DNA of 64,000 bases from Agrobacterium vaccinii (GTDB taxonomy: Bacteria; Pseudomonadota; Alphaproteobacteria; Rhizobiales; Rhizobiaceae), in NCBI RefSeq assembly GCF_021310995.1, contig NZ_CP054150.1, positions 2,480,001 through 2,544,000 of the forward strand, written 5' to 3'. A program made the translations under genes and the position numbers. The notes under the pieces were generated by a model. That model was not told the origin of the DNA and made no database searches. It saw only the letters and a program-made list of their open reading frames with translations. Below, piece after piece: positions 30,099 to 39,182 of this stretch (position 1 is the first letter of the stretch; every line of letters starts with the position of its first letter).

Positions 30099-30697
30099 TA
30101 GAGTTTCGACCGGATTTCGGCACGGTCGAAACGAACCTCCGAAATAGGCGATCCGTTTTCTGTCATTTTAAGCGATCTCAAAACCAAATTGAGGTCCGGC
30201 GCATAATGTTGATCGAAGATTATGGGTGCTCCATTGATCATTATGGTGGTCACCCGAACCTTCCATACGCGATAGGAGCAGTCCGAAATCGTTTCGTTTC
30301 CAAACTCCAAGAAGCGTAGCTGAACCCGTCCTTCGGCAGTTATCTTTCTGTGGTCTCTTAAGACGAAATTTGTCATCCAGACCTCCAGTTCCGGTAGTCT
30401 GGAAAGACGAATCTCACCTGAATAAAAAATCTCTTGTCTGCCTTTTGTAGAGACGCGTTCGCGGGGGAGCAGGGCATGAGCATACTTCGCTGAAACGGGC
30501 TCAAACGCTTTACCACGCGACATAATACGTCGCTCCTCGATCAAGCCATCCTTCTCCCGATAAAGCGTCGATAAAAATGGATTATCTCGCGTCAAGACAA
30601 CGCCCTTTTTGATATCGTTCTCCATAAGGCACCTTGCTGCGGACGGGCTTGCGAAGGAGAAGACCACCAGAATAAGGGATAAAAATCTTAACCGCAT
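30098..30697 (-). CDS. Predicted secreted protein of unknown function
   Basis: A 199-residue product with a Sec signal peptide (MRLRFLSLILVVFSFASPSAA) and a mature part rich in beta-strand patterns (RLSRLPELEVWMTNFVLRD; RVWKVRVTTIMINGAPIIF). Two Cys in the mature part (after the signal and near residue 139) may form a disulfide. I do not recognise the family. Its TAG stop is completed by the last base of the insertion sequence; without the element the stop would be TAA at the same place, so the protein is unchanged. Confidence 0.6.
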   Translation of the reverse strand: MRLRFLSLILVVFSFASPSAARCLMENDIKKGVVLTRDNPFLSTLYREKDGLIEERRIMSRGKAFEPVSAKYAHALLPRERVSTKGRQEIFYSGEIRLSRLPELEVWMTNFVLRDHRKITAEGRVQLRFLEFGNETISDCSYRVWKVRVTTIMINGAPIIFDQHYAPDLNLVLRSLKMTENGSPISEVRFDRAEIRSKL

Positions 30698-30951
30698 AAA
30701 TGATCACCAACCCTCAATCTTCATTTGCACAAGATACGCCACAACCACAAGGCTAGTGATTTGGTGCGCGACTGGCAAGCTCAAGCATCTACGCATCAAG
30801 AGCTCCTCTTCCTACAATCCTAAAACCGCACTCCACTGGGCACCTATATTCCCCCACACGCAAAAAAATCACAGGTGTTGCCAAGCACGGTTGCAATCCG
30901 CCGCAACGGTGATACATCGAAATTCCGGCTCCCATTTCAAAAGGAAATATT

Positions 30952-31584
30952 ATGCCGGACTTTTCCACACTCATGCTTTTTTCCGCCGCAGCTCTCGTTT
31001 TAACAGCGACCCCCGGTCCCGATATGTTGCTGATTGCTTCACGCAGTGTCAGCCAGGGACGGTCTGCGGGTTTCCTCACCTATGCCGGAATAGCTGCGGG
31101 CACATATTGCCACGCAATCGCTGCCGCACTTGGCCTTTCCCAGCTGTTTGTGAATGTTCCCATTGCCTATGAGATCGTGCGCTGGGCGGGCTGCGCCTAT
31201 CTGCTCTATCTGGCGTACAAGACGCTTCGGTCACAAAGCTCCGCCTTTGCGCCATCGGCAGGTCTCAAGAAACTTTCGGGCAAACGGATTTTCAGCGAGG
31301 GTCTGGCGACCAACATTCTCAATCCCAAGATGGCGCTGTTCGTGCTGGCGCTTTTCCCGCAATTCATCGACCCAAATGGAAGTTCGATGCTCGTTCAGAC
31401 GGTGGTGCTCGCCAGCATTCTGAATGGCGTGGGTTTTGTGGTGAATGGCACGGTCATTCTGTTGGGCACCAGCATCCGCAACCGCTTGTCCGCCGTCAGC
31501 CGGTTTCCCAAACTACCGCAATATTTGCTGGCAACCGTGTTTGCCGGGCTTGCATGCCGTCTGGCACTCGGCACGAAAAACTGA
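30952..31584 (+). CDS. LysE/RhtB-family exporter
   Basis: The 210-residue protein has about six membrane helices and the family signature TATPGPDMLLIASRSVSQGR at residues 18-37, with AGIAAG after it and NPKMALFVLALFPQFI near residue 124. These proteins export amino acids such as lysine, threonine or homoserine lactone; the substrate here is not determined. AAGGAAAT lies seven bases before the ATG. It is convergent with the sarcosine oxidase operon. Confidence 0.9.
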   Translation: MPDFSTLMLFSAAALVLTATPGPDMLLIASRSVSQGRSAGFLTYAGIAAGTYCHAIAAALGLSQLFVNVPIAYEIVRWAGCAYLLYLAYKTLRSQSSAFAPSAGLKKLSGKRIFSEGLATNILNPKMALFVLALFPQFIDPNGSSMLVQTVVLASILNGVGFVVNGTVILLGTSIRNRLSAVSRFPKLPQYLLATVFAGLACRLALGTKN

Positions 31585-31607
31585 AAACACCCTAAGAGGG
31601 CGTTCTC

Positions 31608-32150
31608 TCAGGCATCCCGAGCGCCCTCTTCCAGCAAGCCGAACACATAATCCGCAAAAGAGCGCCAGCACTCCACCCGGAACGTATCTTCCGTCACCCG
31701 GAAAAGCACGACTTCCGCCTTGCTGAGCAGCGTGCGCGAACATGCGCCAACGGGGAAGGCATTGAGCGAGAAATCCTGCGGGCAGCCGGCGTTTATCGTG
31801 GCTTCAGCACTTTCACCTGAAACCGTCATGGCCACGTTGCGGTGGGAAACATCGGTGGCGGAGTGGGGGGCTGAAACGCCGGCGCAGGCGTCGAGCAGAT
31901 TGCTTTCGCCCTGGTCGATGACGAGCCATTCGTCTGGCCCGAGCCAGAGTGCTGCGCGCAGGCCAGAGGTGGTGGAGGTCTTAGGTGACTGCGGCAGGCT
32001 GATGTCCAGCGCCTGCGAAAGCTCACTGACAGCATCCGCCTTTGCCCGCAGCGACAGCCGATAAGCGGGTGCGGCCATCTTTATCGAGACGGTTGCGGAA
32101 CCGGCGCGGGCGCCTTCCAGAACCAATGTGCGGTTTGCCAGATCAGCCAT
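31608..32150 (-). CDS. soxG: Sarcosine oxidase gamma subunit
   Basis: A 180-residue protein matching SoxG in order and length, with LWLGPDEWLVI near the middle and DVSHRNVAMTVSGESAEATINAGCP, then AFPVGACSRTLLSKAEVVLFR. SoxG has the same fold as the folate-binding T-protein tail and completes the heterotetramer that demethylates sarcosine to glycine with folate and produces hydrogen peroxide. Its start overlaps the end of soxA by eight bases, which indicates coupled translation. It is last in the operon. Confidence 0.88.
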   Translation of the reverse strand: MADLANRTLVLEGARAGSATVSIKMAAPAYRLSLRAKADAVSELSQALDISLPQSPKTSTTSGLRAALWLGPDEWLVIDQGESNLLDACAGVSAPHSATDVSHRNVAMTVSGESAEATINAGCPQDFSLNAFPVGACSRTLLSKAEVVLFRVTEDTFRVECWRSFADYVFGLLEEGARDA

Positions 32151-35100
32151 TGATGCGGCCTCCTTCCTTGTCGAAGAACACCATGTCCGTCACCTGAACC
32201 GCAATCGTCTTGTCGGCCAAGGGAATATAGAGCGTCTCACCCATCCGTGCCCGGCCACCGGCCACCAGCCCGAAGGCGATGGAGCGGCCAAGATTTTCGG
32301 ACCAGTAGGATGAGGTCACATGCCCCAGCATGGTCATCGGTTTCGGCTGGTTCGGATCGGCCACGATCTGCCCACCCTCTTCCGGCACATCATGCGGATT
32401 TTTTGGCAGCAGACCCACGAGTTGCTTGCGTCCCTCACGCTTCAGGTCCGGGCGTTGCAAACCACGAATACCGACGAAATCCGTCTTCTTCTTGGACACC
32501 GCCCAACCAAGCCCGGCATCGTCAGGCGTCACTGTGCCGTCGGTATCCTGACCAACGATGATATAGCCCTTTTCGGCGCGCAGAATATGCATGGTCTCGG
32601 TGCCATAGAGGCAACCGCCGACGGCTTGCGCCCGCTCAGCAATTTCCTTCCACACGGCCGGACCAAAATCGGCGGGTACGTTGATTTCGAAACCGAGCTC
32701 TCCGGTAAAGGACACACGGAACAACCGCGTCGGCACGCCGCAAATCTTGCCCTCGGCAATGGCCATATGCGGGAAGGCGTCGGGCGAAAGATCGATGCCC
32801 TCCACCAGCGGCGCAATCACCTCACGCGCCCTAGGCCCCTGCACGGCAATAACCGCCCATTGTTCGGTGGCGGATGTCAGCCAGACATTGAGGTCAGGGA
32901 ATTCCGTCTGGAGATAGTCTTCCATATGATGCAGCACGCGCGGCGCACCGCCGGTCGTCGTTGTCACATGGAACCGGTCTTCGGCCAGACGCCCAACAAC
33001 ACCGTCATCGTAAACGAAGCCATCTTCGCGGGTCATGATGCCATAGCGGCAGCGGCCCGGCTTCAGCGTATCCCAGGCATTGGTATAGAGCAGGTTGAGA
33101 AATTTTGCTGCATCGGGCCCGACAACCTCGATCTTGCCCAGCGTGGACGCGTCGAACACGCCCACCGTTTCGCGCACCGTTTTGCATTCGCGGTTCACCG
33201 CCTGGTGCATGTCTTCACCGGCGCGTGGATAGAACCAAGCGCGCTTCCAGTTGCCAACATCTTCGAAGGCTGCACCGGCTTCCTCTTCCAGCGCATGCAT
33301 CGGCGTCTTGCGGGCAGGATCGAACAGCTTGCCGCGCGAATGGCCCACCAGCGTGCCAAAGGTCACCGGCGTATAGGGCGCACGGAATGTCGTCAGTCCT
33401 ACGGTCGGCAGCGGGCGGCCCAAGGCTTCGGACGCAATGGCCAGACCATGCATGTTGGACATCTTGCCCTGATCCGACGCCATACCATTGGTCGTGAAAC
33501 GCTTGATATGCTCGATGGAATGCATGCCTTCGCGCACCGCAAGGCGAATATCTTTGGCGCAGACATCGTGCTGGAAATCGATGAAAGCCTTGACGTTGTC
33601 GCCTTTGCCCGCCCCTTCCGCAGCGCCAATCATGCCGCCGGTCCACACATGCGCGTTGGCACCGGAAAACTCTGCCGTACCACCACCGGCGGCAGCCGCC
33701 TCGGCAATCAAATCTATAAGATCATCCGTGCCGTTGCAGGCACCGATGGAAACGCAATCCTGCACATGCACATCGGGCAGAAAACGCTGGTTTTCCGTGT
33801 CGTATGTCAACTTGCCGCGTGATTGCGAAAACAGATGGACGGATGGCGTCCAGCCAGCGGAAACCACCAGCGCATCCACCTTGATCTTGCGCTTGAACGA
33901 ACCGCCATTGCGACCCACCGTCATGGAGGAAACACGCAGACGCCCCGACGTGTTGTAAACACTATGGCCCGCCAACACCTCGATGCCCAGCGCCCGCGCC
34001 TCATCCAGAAGCTTTACATCCGGGTTGGCGCGGCAATCCACGATGGCGGCAATCGCCACCCCCGCCCGCTTCAGATCGAACGCGGTTTCGTAAGCCGAAT
34101 CATGCGCTGTATAGACACCCACATTGTGGCCCACCGTCACGCCGTAATGGTTGAGATAGGTCCGCGCAGCCGAGGCCAGCATGATGCCGGGGCGGTCATT
34201 ATTGGGAAACACCATGTGCCGCTCGATAGCACCGGTCGCCAGCACCACCTTTTTGGCCCGCACCTGCCATAGCCGCTCACGCGGGGCATGCCCCGGTGTC
34301 GCCAGATGGTCGGTCACACGCTCGGCAAGGCCGATGAAATTGTGGTTGTAGTAGCCGAATACGGTGGTGCGCGTCAGAACCTCAACATTCGGCATGACCA
34401 TCAGCTCGGCGAAGGTCTTCTGCGCCCAGTCGTAGCCGTTCAGACCATCGATGATCGCGCCGGTGTCGAAACGCAGCGCGCCGCCAACCTCCGGGTTCTC
34501 ATCCCCCAGAATAACCTTCGCGCCCGTCCTGGCCGCAGCCAGCGCCGCCGTCAAACCGGCCACGCCACCGCCTGCCACCAGAACGTCGCAATGGGCATAA
34601 CGGCTGGCATAATGATCGGTATCGCCTTCCTTTGGCGCGTTGCCCAAGCCCGCCGCCCGACGAATAATCGGCTCATACAGCTTGTCCCAGGCAGCTTTCG
34701 GCCACATGAAGGTCTTGTAGTAGAACCCCGCCACGAACATCGGCGAGAGAAAATCATTCACCGCGCCGACATCGAAGGACAGCGACGGAAAACGGTTCTG
34801 CGAAGAGACAACAGCCCCGTCGAACACTTCCTGCACCGTGGCCCGCACATTCGGCTGCTTGCGGCTGCTGTCTCTGGAAACGTCGATCAGCGCATTCGGC
34901 TCTTCCGGCCCGGCAGACAGAAAGCCGCGCGGTCGGTGATACTTGAACGAGCGGCCAATCAGATGCACGCCATCGGCCAGCAGCGCGGACGCAACCGTAT
35001 CACCCTGCAAGGCCGTGTGGATCTTGCCATCGAAGGTAAACCGCGCGGTGCGCGCAGGCGTCAGGCGGCCAGCGCCTTTGATGCGATAGGCGCCGCTCAT
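32143..35100 (-). CDS. soxA: Sarcosine oxidase alpha subunit
   Basis: The 985-residue subunit begins with a 2Fe-2S-like N-terminal domain without the cluster (DGVHLIGRSFKYHRPRGF). A dinucleotide-binding domain follows (VLVAGGGVAGLTAALAAA, about 175), then an aminomethyltransferase-like C-terminal half from about 590 (FDASTLGKIEVVGPDAAKFL; FTGELGFEINVPADFG; LRAEKGYIIVGQDTDGT) that binds tetrahydrofolate. It carries NAD and accepts the methylene group from sarcosine. It overlaps soxD by four bases (ATGA) and soxG by eight. Confidence 0.96.
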   Translation of the reverse strand: MSGAYRIKGAGRLTPARTARFTFDGKIHTALQGDTVASALLADGVHLIGRSFKYHRPRGFLSAGPEEPNALIDVSRDSSRKQPNVRATVQEVFDGAVVSSQNRFPSLSFDVGAVNDFLSPMFVAGFYYKTFMWPKAAWDKLYEPIIRRAAGLGNAPKEGDTDHYASRYAHCDVLVAGGGVAGLTAALAAARTGAKVILGDENPEVGGALRFDTGAIIDGLNGYDWAQKTFAELMVMPNVEVLTRTTVFGYYNHNFIGLAERVTDHLATPGHAPRERLWQVRAKKVVLATGAIERHMVFPNNDRPGIMLASAARTYLNHYGVTVGHNVGVYTAHDSAYETAFDLKRAGVAIAAIVDCRANPDVKLLDEARALGIEVLAGHSVYNTSGRLRVSSMTVGRNGGSFKRKIKVDALVVSAGWTPSVHLFSQSRGKLTYDTENQRFLPDVHVQDCVSIGACNGTDDLIDLIAEAAAAGGGTAEFSGANAHVWTGGMIGAAEGAGKGDNVKAFIDFQHDVCAKDIRLAVREGMHSIEHIKRFTTNGMASDQGKMSNMHGLAIASEALGRPLPTVGLTTFRAPYTPVTFGTLVGHSRGKLFDPARKTPMHALEEEAGAAFEDVGNWKRAWFYPRAGEDMHQAVNRECKTVRETVGVFDASTLGKIEVVGPDAAKFLNLLYTNAWDTLKPGRCRYGIMTREDGFVYDDGVVGRLAEDRFHVTTTTGGAPRVLHHMEDYLQTEFPDLNVWLTSATEQWAVIAVQGPRAREVIAPLVEGIDLSPDAFPHMAIAEGKICGVPTRLFRVSFTGELGFEINVPADFGPAVWKEIAERAQAVGGCLYGTETMHILRAEKGYIIVGQDTDGTVTPDDAGLGWAVSKKKTDFVGIRGLQRPDLKREGRKQLVGLLPKNPHDVPEEGGQIVADPNQPKPMTMLGHVTSSYWSENLGRSIAFGLVAGGRARMGETLYIPLADKTIAVQVTDMVFFDKEGGRING

Positions 35101-35411
35101 CGTGCCGCTCCTTCATGTCCGGCCATAACGGTGGCCTCATCCGGCTTCGGCTCGCCTGCCTTGTAAGTCAGGTGTATCTTGTCGGTTACCGAATGGCGCG
35201 CGGCGTTGAAGAACCGCCCACAGCCATGAATATGCCGCCAGCGCTCGAACACCATGCCCTTGTCATTGTCGCGCATGAAGAAATATTCGGCGAATTCCTC
35301 ATCGGAAATGGCCGAGATATTTTCGGGCCGCGCAATATGCGCCTCGCCCGCCCAGCGAAATTCCAGCTCGGAACGCTCTTCTTCACAATAGGGACAACGG
35401 ATCAGCAGCAT
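35097..35411 (-). CDS. soxD: Sarcosine oxidase delta subunit
   Basis: A 104-residue protein with the SoxD zinc site: CPYCEEERSELEF at residues 6-18 and later HIHGCGRFF (about 60-68), giving three Cys and one or two His. The family core RDNDKGMVFERWRH is intact. SoxD is a small structural subunit. It is followed by soxA with an ATGA overlap. Confidence 0.93.
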   Translation of the reverse strand: MLLIRCPYCEEERSELEFRWAGEAHIARPENISAISDEEFAEYFFMRDNDKGMVFERWRHIHGCGRFFNAARHSVTDKIHLTYKAGEPKPDEATVMAGHEGAAR

Positions 35412-35420
35412 GTTTTCGCC

Positions 35421-35828
35421 TCAAAGAGAGCTTTCCGGAACGATCGTTCCGGCGGGTTGATCACACAGACGCTTTCCCATGGTCACATAGGGATAAAGCC
35501 TGCCCATCAGTTCGTTTATATCGGTAAAGGCCTGAAAAACCTTGATCTTTCCCAAATTGACAACTGCCATCATCATCGGGTTTACATCCAGCAACACGGG
35601 CTCTTCCTGCTCGCCCTCGTCATTTTCGGCAACGAAATAGACGAGCTTTTCGCCCATTGCGGGTGCACAAAGCAGCATCCCCTTATGGGCTACGAAGGGC
35701 CAGTCCCGCTCGCCTTGCGCCTTACGAATGGTCTGCACGCGAAAATCCTCAGCCTCAGGCACCATCTTCGCCGTCTCCACCGGCGTCACAGCGAACACTG
35801 CCGCAAAAAGCGCCTCCGGCACCATCAA
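35421..35828 (-). CDS. Unknown protein inserted in the sarcosine oxidase operon
   Basis: A 135-residue soluble protein between soxB and soxD. Its ATG overlaps the soxB stop (ATGA), and soxD starts nine bases after it ends, so it is part of the operon. It contains VAHKGMLLCAPAMGEKLVYFVAENDEGEQEEP and a hydrophobic NPMMMAVVNLGKIKVFQAF, with no signal peptide and no motif I recognise. Known sarcosine oxidase operons usually run soxB-soxD-soxA-soxG without such a gene. It could be an assembly or cofactor factor; that is a guess from position. Confidence 0.7.
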   Translation of the reverse strand: MMVPEALFAAVFAVTPVETAKMVPEAEDFRVQTIRKAQGERDWPFVAHKGMLLCAPAMGEKLVYFVAENDEGEQEEPVLLDVNPMMMAVVNLGKIKVFQAFTDINELMGRLYPYVTMGKRLCDQPAGTIVPESSL

Positions 35829-37078
35829 TGCGCCACCGCCGCAGCCGCTGCCTCATCGATAAGCCGCCCCGAACGGAACCGCTCCAGGTTAAGCCCTTCC
35901 GCCAGCTTATGCGGCTCGCCACGCGCGATCAGATGCGCAAACAGATGCGCCGACCCCGGCGTCGCCTTGAACCCGCCTGTGCCCCAGCCGCAATTGACGA
36001 ACAGGTTCGGTACCGGCGTCACGCTCTGGATGGCGGACCTGTCGGGCGTGTTGTCGGTAATGCCGCCCCATTGGCGCATCATCTTCACGCGGCGGAAAAT
36101 CGGGAACAGTTCACAGATCGCATCCAGCGTGTGGGTAATGATCTGCAAACCGCCGGTCTGGGAATAGGAGTTATACTGGTCCGTGCCAGCGCCGATCACC
36201 AGCTCGCCCTTGTCGGATTGCGAAATATAGGCATGCACCGTGTTGGACATGACGACGCAGGGGAAAATCGGTTTCAAAGGCTCAGATACCAGCGCCTGCA
36301 ACGGGTTGGAGGCCAGCGGCACCCGCACATCGGCCATGTTCATGATGACGGAGGAATGCCCCGCCGCCGAAACACCGATCTTCTTGGCACCGATAAAGCC
36401 GCGATTGGTCTCCACCCCCGTCACCGCACCATCCGGTCCGCGACGAATGGCCGTGACCTCACAGTTCTGGATGATGTGAACACCGCGATCCGAGGCCCCA
36501 CGCGCATAACCCCAGGCTACCGCATCGTGCCGCGCCGTGCCACCACGCCGCTGAAGGGCAGCACCATTGATGGCGTAGCGCGCATTGGCGGATATATCGA
36601 GCGGCGGACAGTAGGCCTTCGCCTGTTCCGGCGTCAGCCATTCATTGTCGATGCCATAGAGGCGGTTGGCATTGATATGGCGCTTGAACGACTGCTGGTC
36701 GTGCACATTGTGCGACAGCATCATCACGCCGCGTGCCGAATACATGACGTTGTAATTGAGATCCTGGCTCAAGCCTTCCCACAGTTTCAGGGAATGCTCG
36801 TAAATATCCATGCTCTCTTCATAGAGATAGTTGGAGCGGATGATGGTGGTGTTGCGCCCGGTATTACCGCCGCCGATCCAGCCTTTTTCCAGCACCGCGA
36901 TGTTGGTAATGCCGTGCTCCTTGGCCAGATAATAGGCCGCACCCAGCCCATGCCCGCCACCGCCGATGATGATGACGTCGTATTCCTTGCGCGGTTCAGG
37001 AGAGGCCCACTGCGCCTCCCATCCCCTGTGCGCCCGCAAGGCCTCGCGAGCCACGGCAAAAACCGAAAATTTGCGCAT
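35825..37078 (-). CDS. soxB: Sarcosine oxidase beta subunit
   Basis: The 417-residue flavoprotein has the FAD-binding motif YDVIIIGGGGHGLGAAYYLA at about residues 30-50, then GWIGGGNTGRNTTIIRSNY with the region that carries the covalent FMN His further on (ALQRRGGTARHDAVAWGYA). The end shows NLFVNCGWGTGGFKATPGSA. It oxidises the amine. The ATG at 37078 gives the standard length; the open frame reaches 37180 but adds an unlikely leader. First gene of the operon. Confidence 0.95.
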   Translation of the reverse strand: MRKFSVFAVAREALRAHRGWEAQWASPEPRKEYDVIIIGGGGHGLGAAYYLAKEHGITNIAVLEKGWIGGGNTGRNTTIIRSNYLYEESMDIYEHSLKLWEGLSQDLNYNVMYSARGVMMLSHNVHDQQSFKRHINANRLYGIDNEWLTPEQAKAYCPPLDISANARYAINGAALQRRGGTARHDAVAWGYARGASDRGVHIIQNCEVTAIRRGPDGAVTGVETNRGFIGAKKIGVSAAGHSSVIMNMADVRVPLASNPLQALVSEPLKPIFPCVVMSNTVHAYISQSDKGELVIGAGTDQYNSYSQTGGLQIITHTLDAICELFPIFRRVKMMRQWGGITDNTPDRSAIQSVTPVPNLFVNCGWGTGGFKATPGSAHLFAHLIARGEPHKLAEGLNLERFRSGRLIDEAAAAAVAH

Positions 37079-37382
37079 TCGCGAACCACTCCCTGGAAAA
37101 CCGGCTGGACTGCTCCGGCAGAAACATACACATCGCAAATCAAAAAGCACCGCAATGTTCATTTTGCGACGCGGCGACATATTGTTTCGACATAGGCCCT
37201 CAGAACGCTTCTATCTTTGCTTTTTAAGGCTTTGAAGGGTTAACGGCTGGACTTTGGGGACGCGATCTGGTATTGCAGCACACCAATCGCGTGGCCGCTC
37301 GGCCAACCGAACGATTTTTTGTTTGCTTGCGAATGCCATAATTCACACGGCAAAAATAACCAACCAAAGGAACGGGATTCAC

Positions 37383-37616
37383 GTGCAGGTACTAGTCCGC
37401 GACAACAACGTTGATCAGGCACTTCGAGCTCTTAAGAAAAAGATGCAGCGCGAAGGCATTTTCCGCGAAATGAAGATGCGTGATTTTTACGAAAAGCCGT
37501 CCCAGAAGCGCGCCCGCGAAAAGGCTGAAGCTGTTCGCCGCGTTCGCAAGCTTGCCCGCAAGCGTATGCAGCGCGAAGGTCTGATTGCAGGCCCACGCCC
37601 AGCCGGCCGGGCTTAA
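37383..37616 (+). CDS. rpsU: 30S ribosomal protein S21
   Basis: The 77-residue basic protein starts with GTG at 37383 and reads [20 protein letters not shown], the standard S21 opening, with a Lys/Arg-rich tail ([20 protein letters not shown]). S21 joins the 30S platform and aids initiation. GGGA lies five bases before the start. The 304 bases upstream hold no other gene; they contain the divergent promoters of the sox operon and rpsU, without boxes I could fix with confidence. Confidence 0.96.
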   Translation: MQVLVRDNNVDQALRALKKKMQREGIFREMKMRDFYEKPSQKRAREKAEAVRRVRKLARKRMQREGLIAGPRPAGRA

Positions 37617-37627
37617 GGCCGTTTTTT
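37604..37627 (+). terminator. Intrinsic terminator overlapping the rpsU stop
   Basis: CGGCC at 37604-37608 pairs with GGCCG at 37617-37621 over an eight-base loop that holds the stop codon, followed by six T residues. Confidence 0.65.
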
Positions 37628-37726
37628 AGACGTTTTTGAATGCTTAGGGGGCGGGGGCGATATTTTCGCCACCGCTCTTTGAGTTTATGATCTTGGAACG
37701 GGCTTGGTAGAGGGAACCCAAATCGC

Positions 37727-38623
37727 ATGAACGCTGTTGATACCCGTGATTCTATAAATCCGTTTGTAATCCCAAGCGGCGTATCTCAGAGAAAAAATAT
37801 GCGGCTTTGGTCCTCCCTAATTGTATGCGGCGTGCTTGTGACCCTGTCCGGTTGCGCCACCACCACCCAGACAAGCGACGTATTCCAGCTCGACCGTGCA
37901 CAGGGGTCGCAGGAAAACATCAGTTCGCTGACCTCGGTCATCAACGCAAATCCGCAGGACCCGGAAGGCTACAATGTTCGTGGCTCAGCCTATGGTCGCT
38001 CAGGCGACAGCAAGCGTGCCATCGCCGATTTCGAGCGCGCCTTGCAGCTCAATCCGCGCTTCTATCAGGCCTATGCTAACCGTGCGCTGGTGTACCGCAA
38101 CAGCGGCCAGCAGCAACTGGCACTTCAGGACTATAATTCGGCGCTGCAGATCAATCCCAGCTATGATGTCGCTCTCATCGGTCGCGGCAATCTTTACCGC
38201 CAGACCGGTCGCGTCAACGAAGCCTTCAACGACTTCTCCGCCGCCATCAATCTGGACACGACGGATGGTCGCGCATGGCACAATCGCGGCCTGATCTACC
38301 AGCTGCGCAATCAGCACACCCAAGCCATCGAGGACTTCTCGAAAGCGATCTCGCTCTCGCCGAACTCGCCTGAGCCATACAATGGCCGTGGCATTTCCTA
38401 CGTCGCGATGAACGACGATGAAAACGCCTTCGCTGACTTCAACCACGCCATTGCTCTCGACGGCGACCTTGCCGAGTCCTGGGCAAACCAGGCGCTGGTC
38501 TATGAGCGGCGTGGCGAAAGAGACAAAGCCGCCAAATCCTACGGCCACGCCGCCCGTCTCGACCCCAAATACAAGCCAGCCGTGGACGGTCTGGCCCGTA
38601 CCCGCGGTGGCAGCGCGTCGTAA
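37727..38623 (+). CDS. TPR-repeat lipoprotein
   Basis: The 298-residue product has six or so tetratricopeptide repeats from about residue 80, such as AYANRALVYRNSGQQQLALQ and AWHNRGLIYQLRNQHTQAIE. A lipobox (VTLSGC) is at residues 38-43 after a hydrophobic stretch, so it is likely acylated and held in the envelope. If translation starts at the internal ATG 37799, the signal peptide is of usual length (MRLWSSLIVCGVLVTLSGC); the 37727 start has AGAGGGA upstream and adds 24 polar residues. NlpI-like scaffolding is possible. Confidence 0.82.
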   Translation: MNAVDTRDSINPFVIPSGVSQRKNMRLWSSLIVCGVLVTLSGCATTTQTSDVFQLDRAQGSQENISSLTSVINANPQDPEGYNVRGSAYGRSGDSKRAIADFERALQLNPRFYQAYANRALVYRNSGQQQLALQDYNSALQINPSYDVALIGRGNLYRQTGRVNEAFNDFSAAINLDTTDGRAWHNRGLIYQLRNQHTQAIEDFSKAISLSPNSPEPYNGRGISYVAMNDDENAFADFNHAIALDGDLAESWANQALVYERRGERDKAAKSYGHAARLDPKYKPAVDGLARTRGGSAS

Positions 38624-38691
38624 CAGGCCCGTTCAGGTTCATGTCAGAAAGGCCCCTTACCTCTACACACCTAACGTGGAAAGGTCATGAC

Positions 38692-39117
38692 ATGAAACAC
38701 ATACGCACCACACTCGCCGCCGCCGCTATCCTGATGATGGCGTCGCAGAGCTATGCCGCAACAGTCGTCAAGGTCGTTGAAGGCGGCGAAGCCGGTGGCC
38801 CCATGACGCTCACCCTCGACCAATCCACCATCAAGGCCGGCGAGACAACCTTCCACGTCCATAATGACGCGATGTCGGAAGAGCACGAGATGGTTCTGGT
38901 GAAACTCAAGTCTCCTAATGAAAAACTGGACGTCGTCGCTGGAAAAAACCGCATCGACGAGAAAAAGCTGAAGAGCATGGGCGAGGTCTCCGAACTGAAA
39001 CCCGGTGCAGACGGCCAGCTCAAAGCAAAGCTTACCCCCGGCTCCTATGTGCTTCTCTGCAACATCAAGGGTCATTATCAGGCCGGTATGCACGCCGCCT
39101 TGACGGTGACGAAGTAA
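38692..39117 (+). CDS. Periplasmic cupredoxin-like copper protein
   Basis: A 141-residue protein with a Sec signal peptide (cleavage after SYA near residue 22). The fold is a cupredoxin: TLDQSTIKAGETTFHVHN, then His65 in EEHEMV and the C-terminal ligand loop Cys123-x4-His128-x4-Met133 (LLCNIKGHYQAGMHA), which is a complete type 1 copper set. Such proteins carry electrons or copper in the periplasm. GGAAAGG lies ahead of the ATG. No oxidase gene sits directly beside it, though a cytochrome oxidase subunit IV-like gene is 2.4 kb away. Confidence 0.85.
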   Translation: MKHIRTTLAAAAILMMASQSYAATVVKVVEGGEAGGPMTLTLDQSTIKAGETTFHVHNDAMSEEHEMVLVKLKSPNEKLDVVAGKNRIDEKKLKSMGEVSELKPGADGQLKAKLTPGSYVLLCNIKGHYQAGMHAALTVTK

Positions 39118-39134
39118 TCATCACAAACAACGGC

Positions 39135-39159
39135 GCTTCAGGCCAGCGCAGCCTGAAGC
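39135..39159. terminator. Hairpin between convergent genes, likely two-way terminator
   Basis: GCTTCAGGC and GCCTGAAGC form a perfect 9-bp stem with a seven-base loop between the cupredoxin and ABC exporter stops. There is no long T run, so the call is moderate. Confidence 0.5.
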
Positions 39160-39182
39160 CACTCCAAAGCAAAAAGCTAGCC

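Noticed and set aside
31594..31630. 9-bp inverted repeat AAGAGGGCG/CGCCCTCTT between the LysE gene and soxG
   Set aside because: The 19-base loop and lack of a T run make termination unproven, and one arm lies inside the soxG coding end.
32320..33822. 500-codon plus-strand frame inside soxA
   Set aside because: It is the shadow of soxA; its translation is His/Arg-rich and shows no domain.
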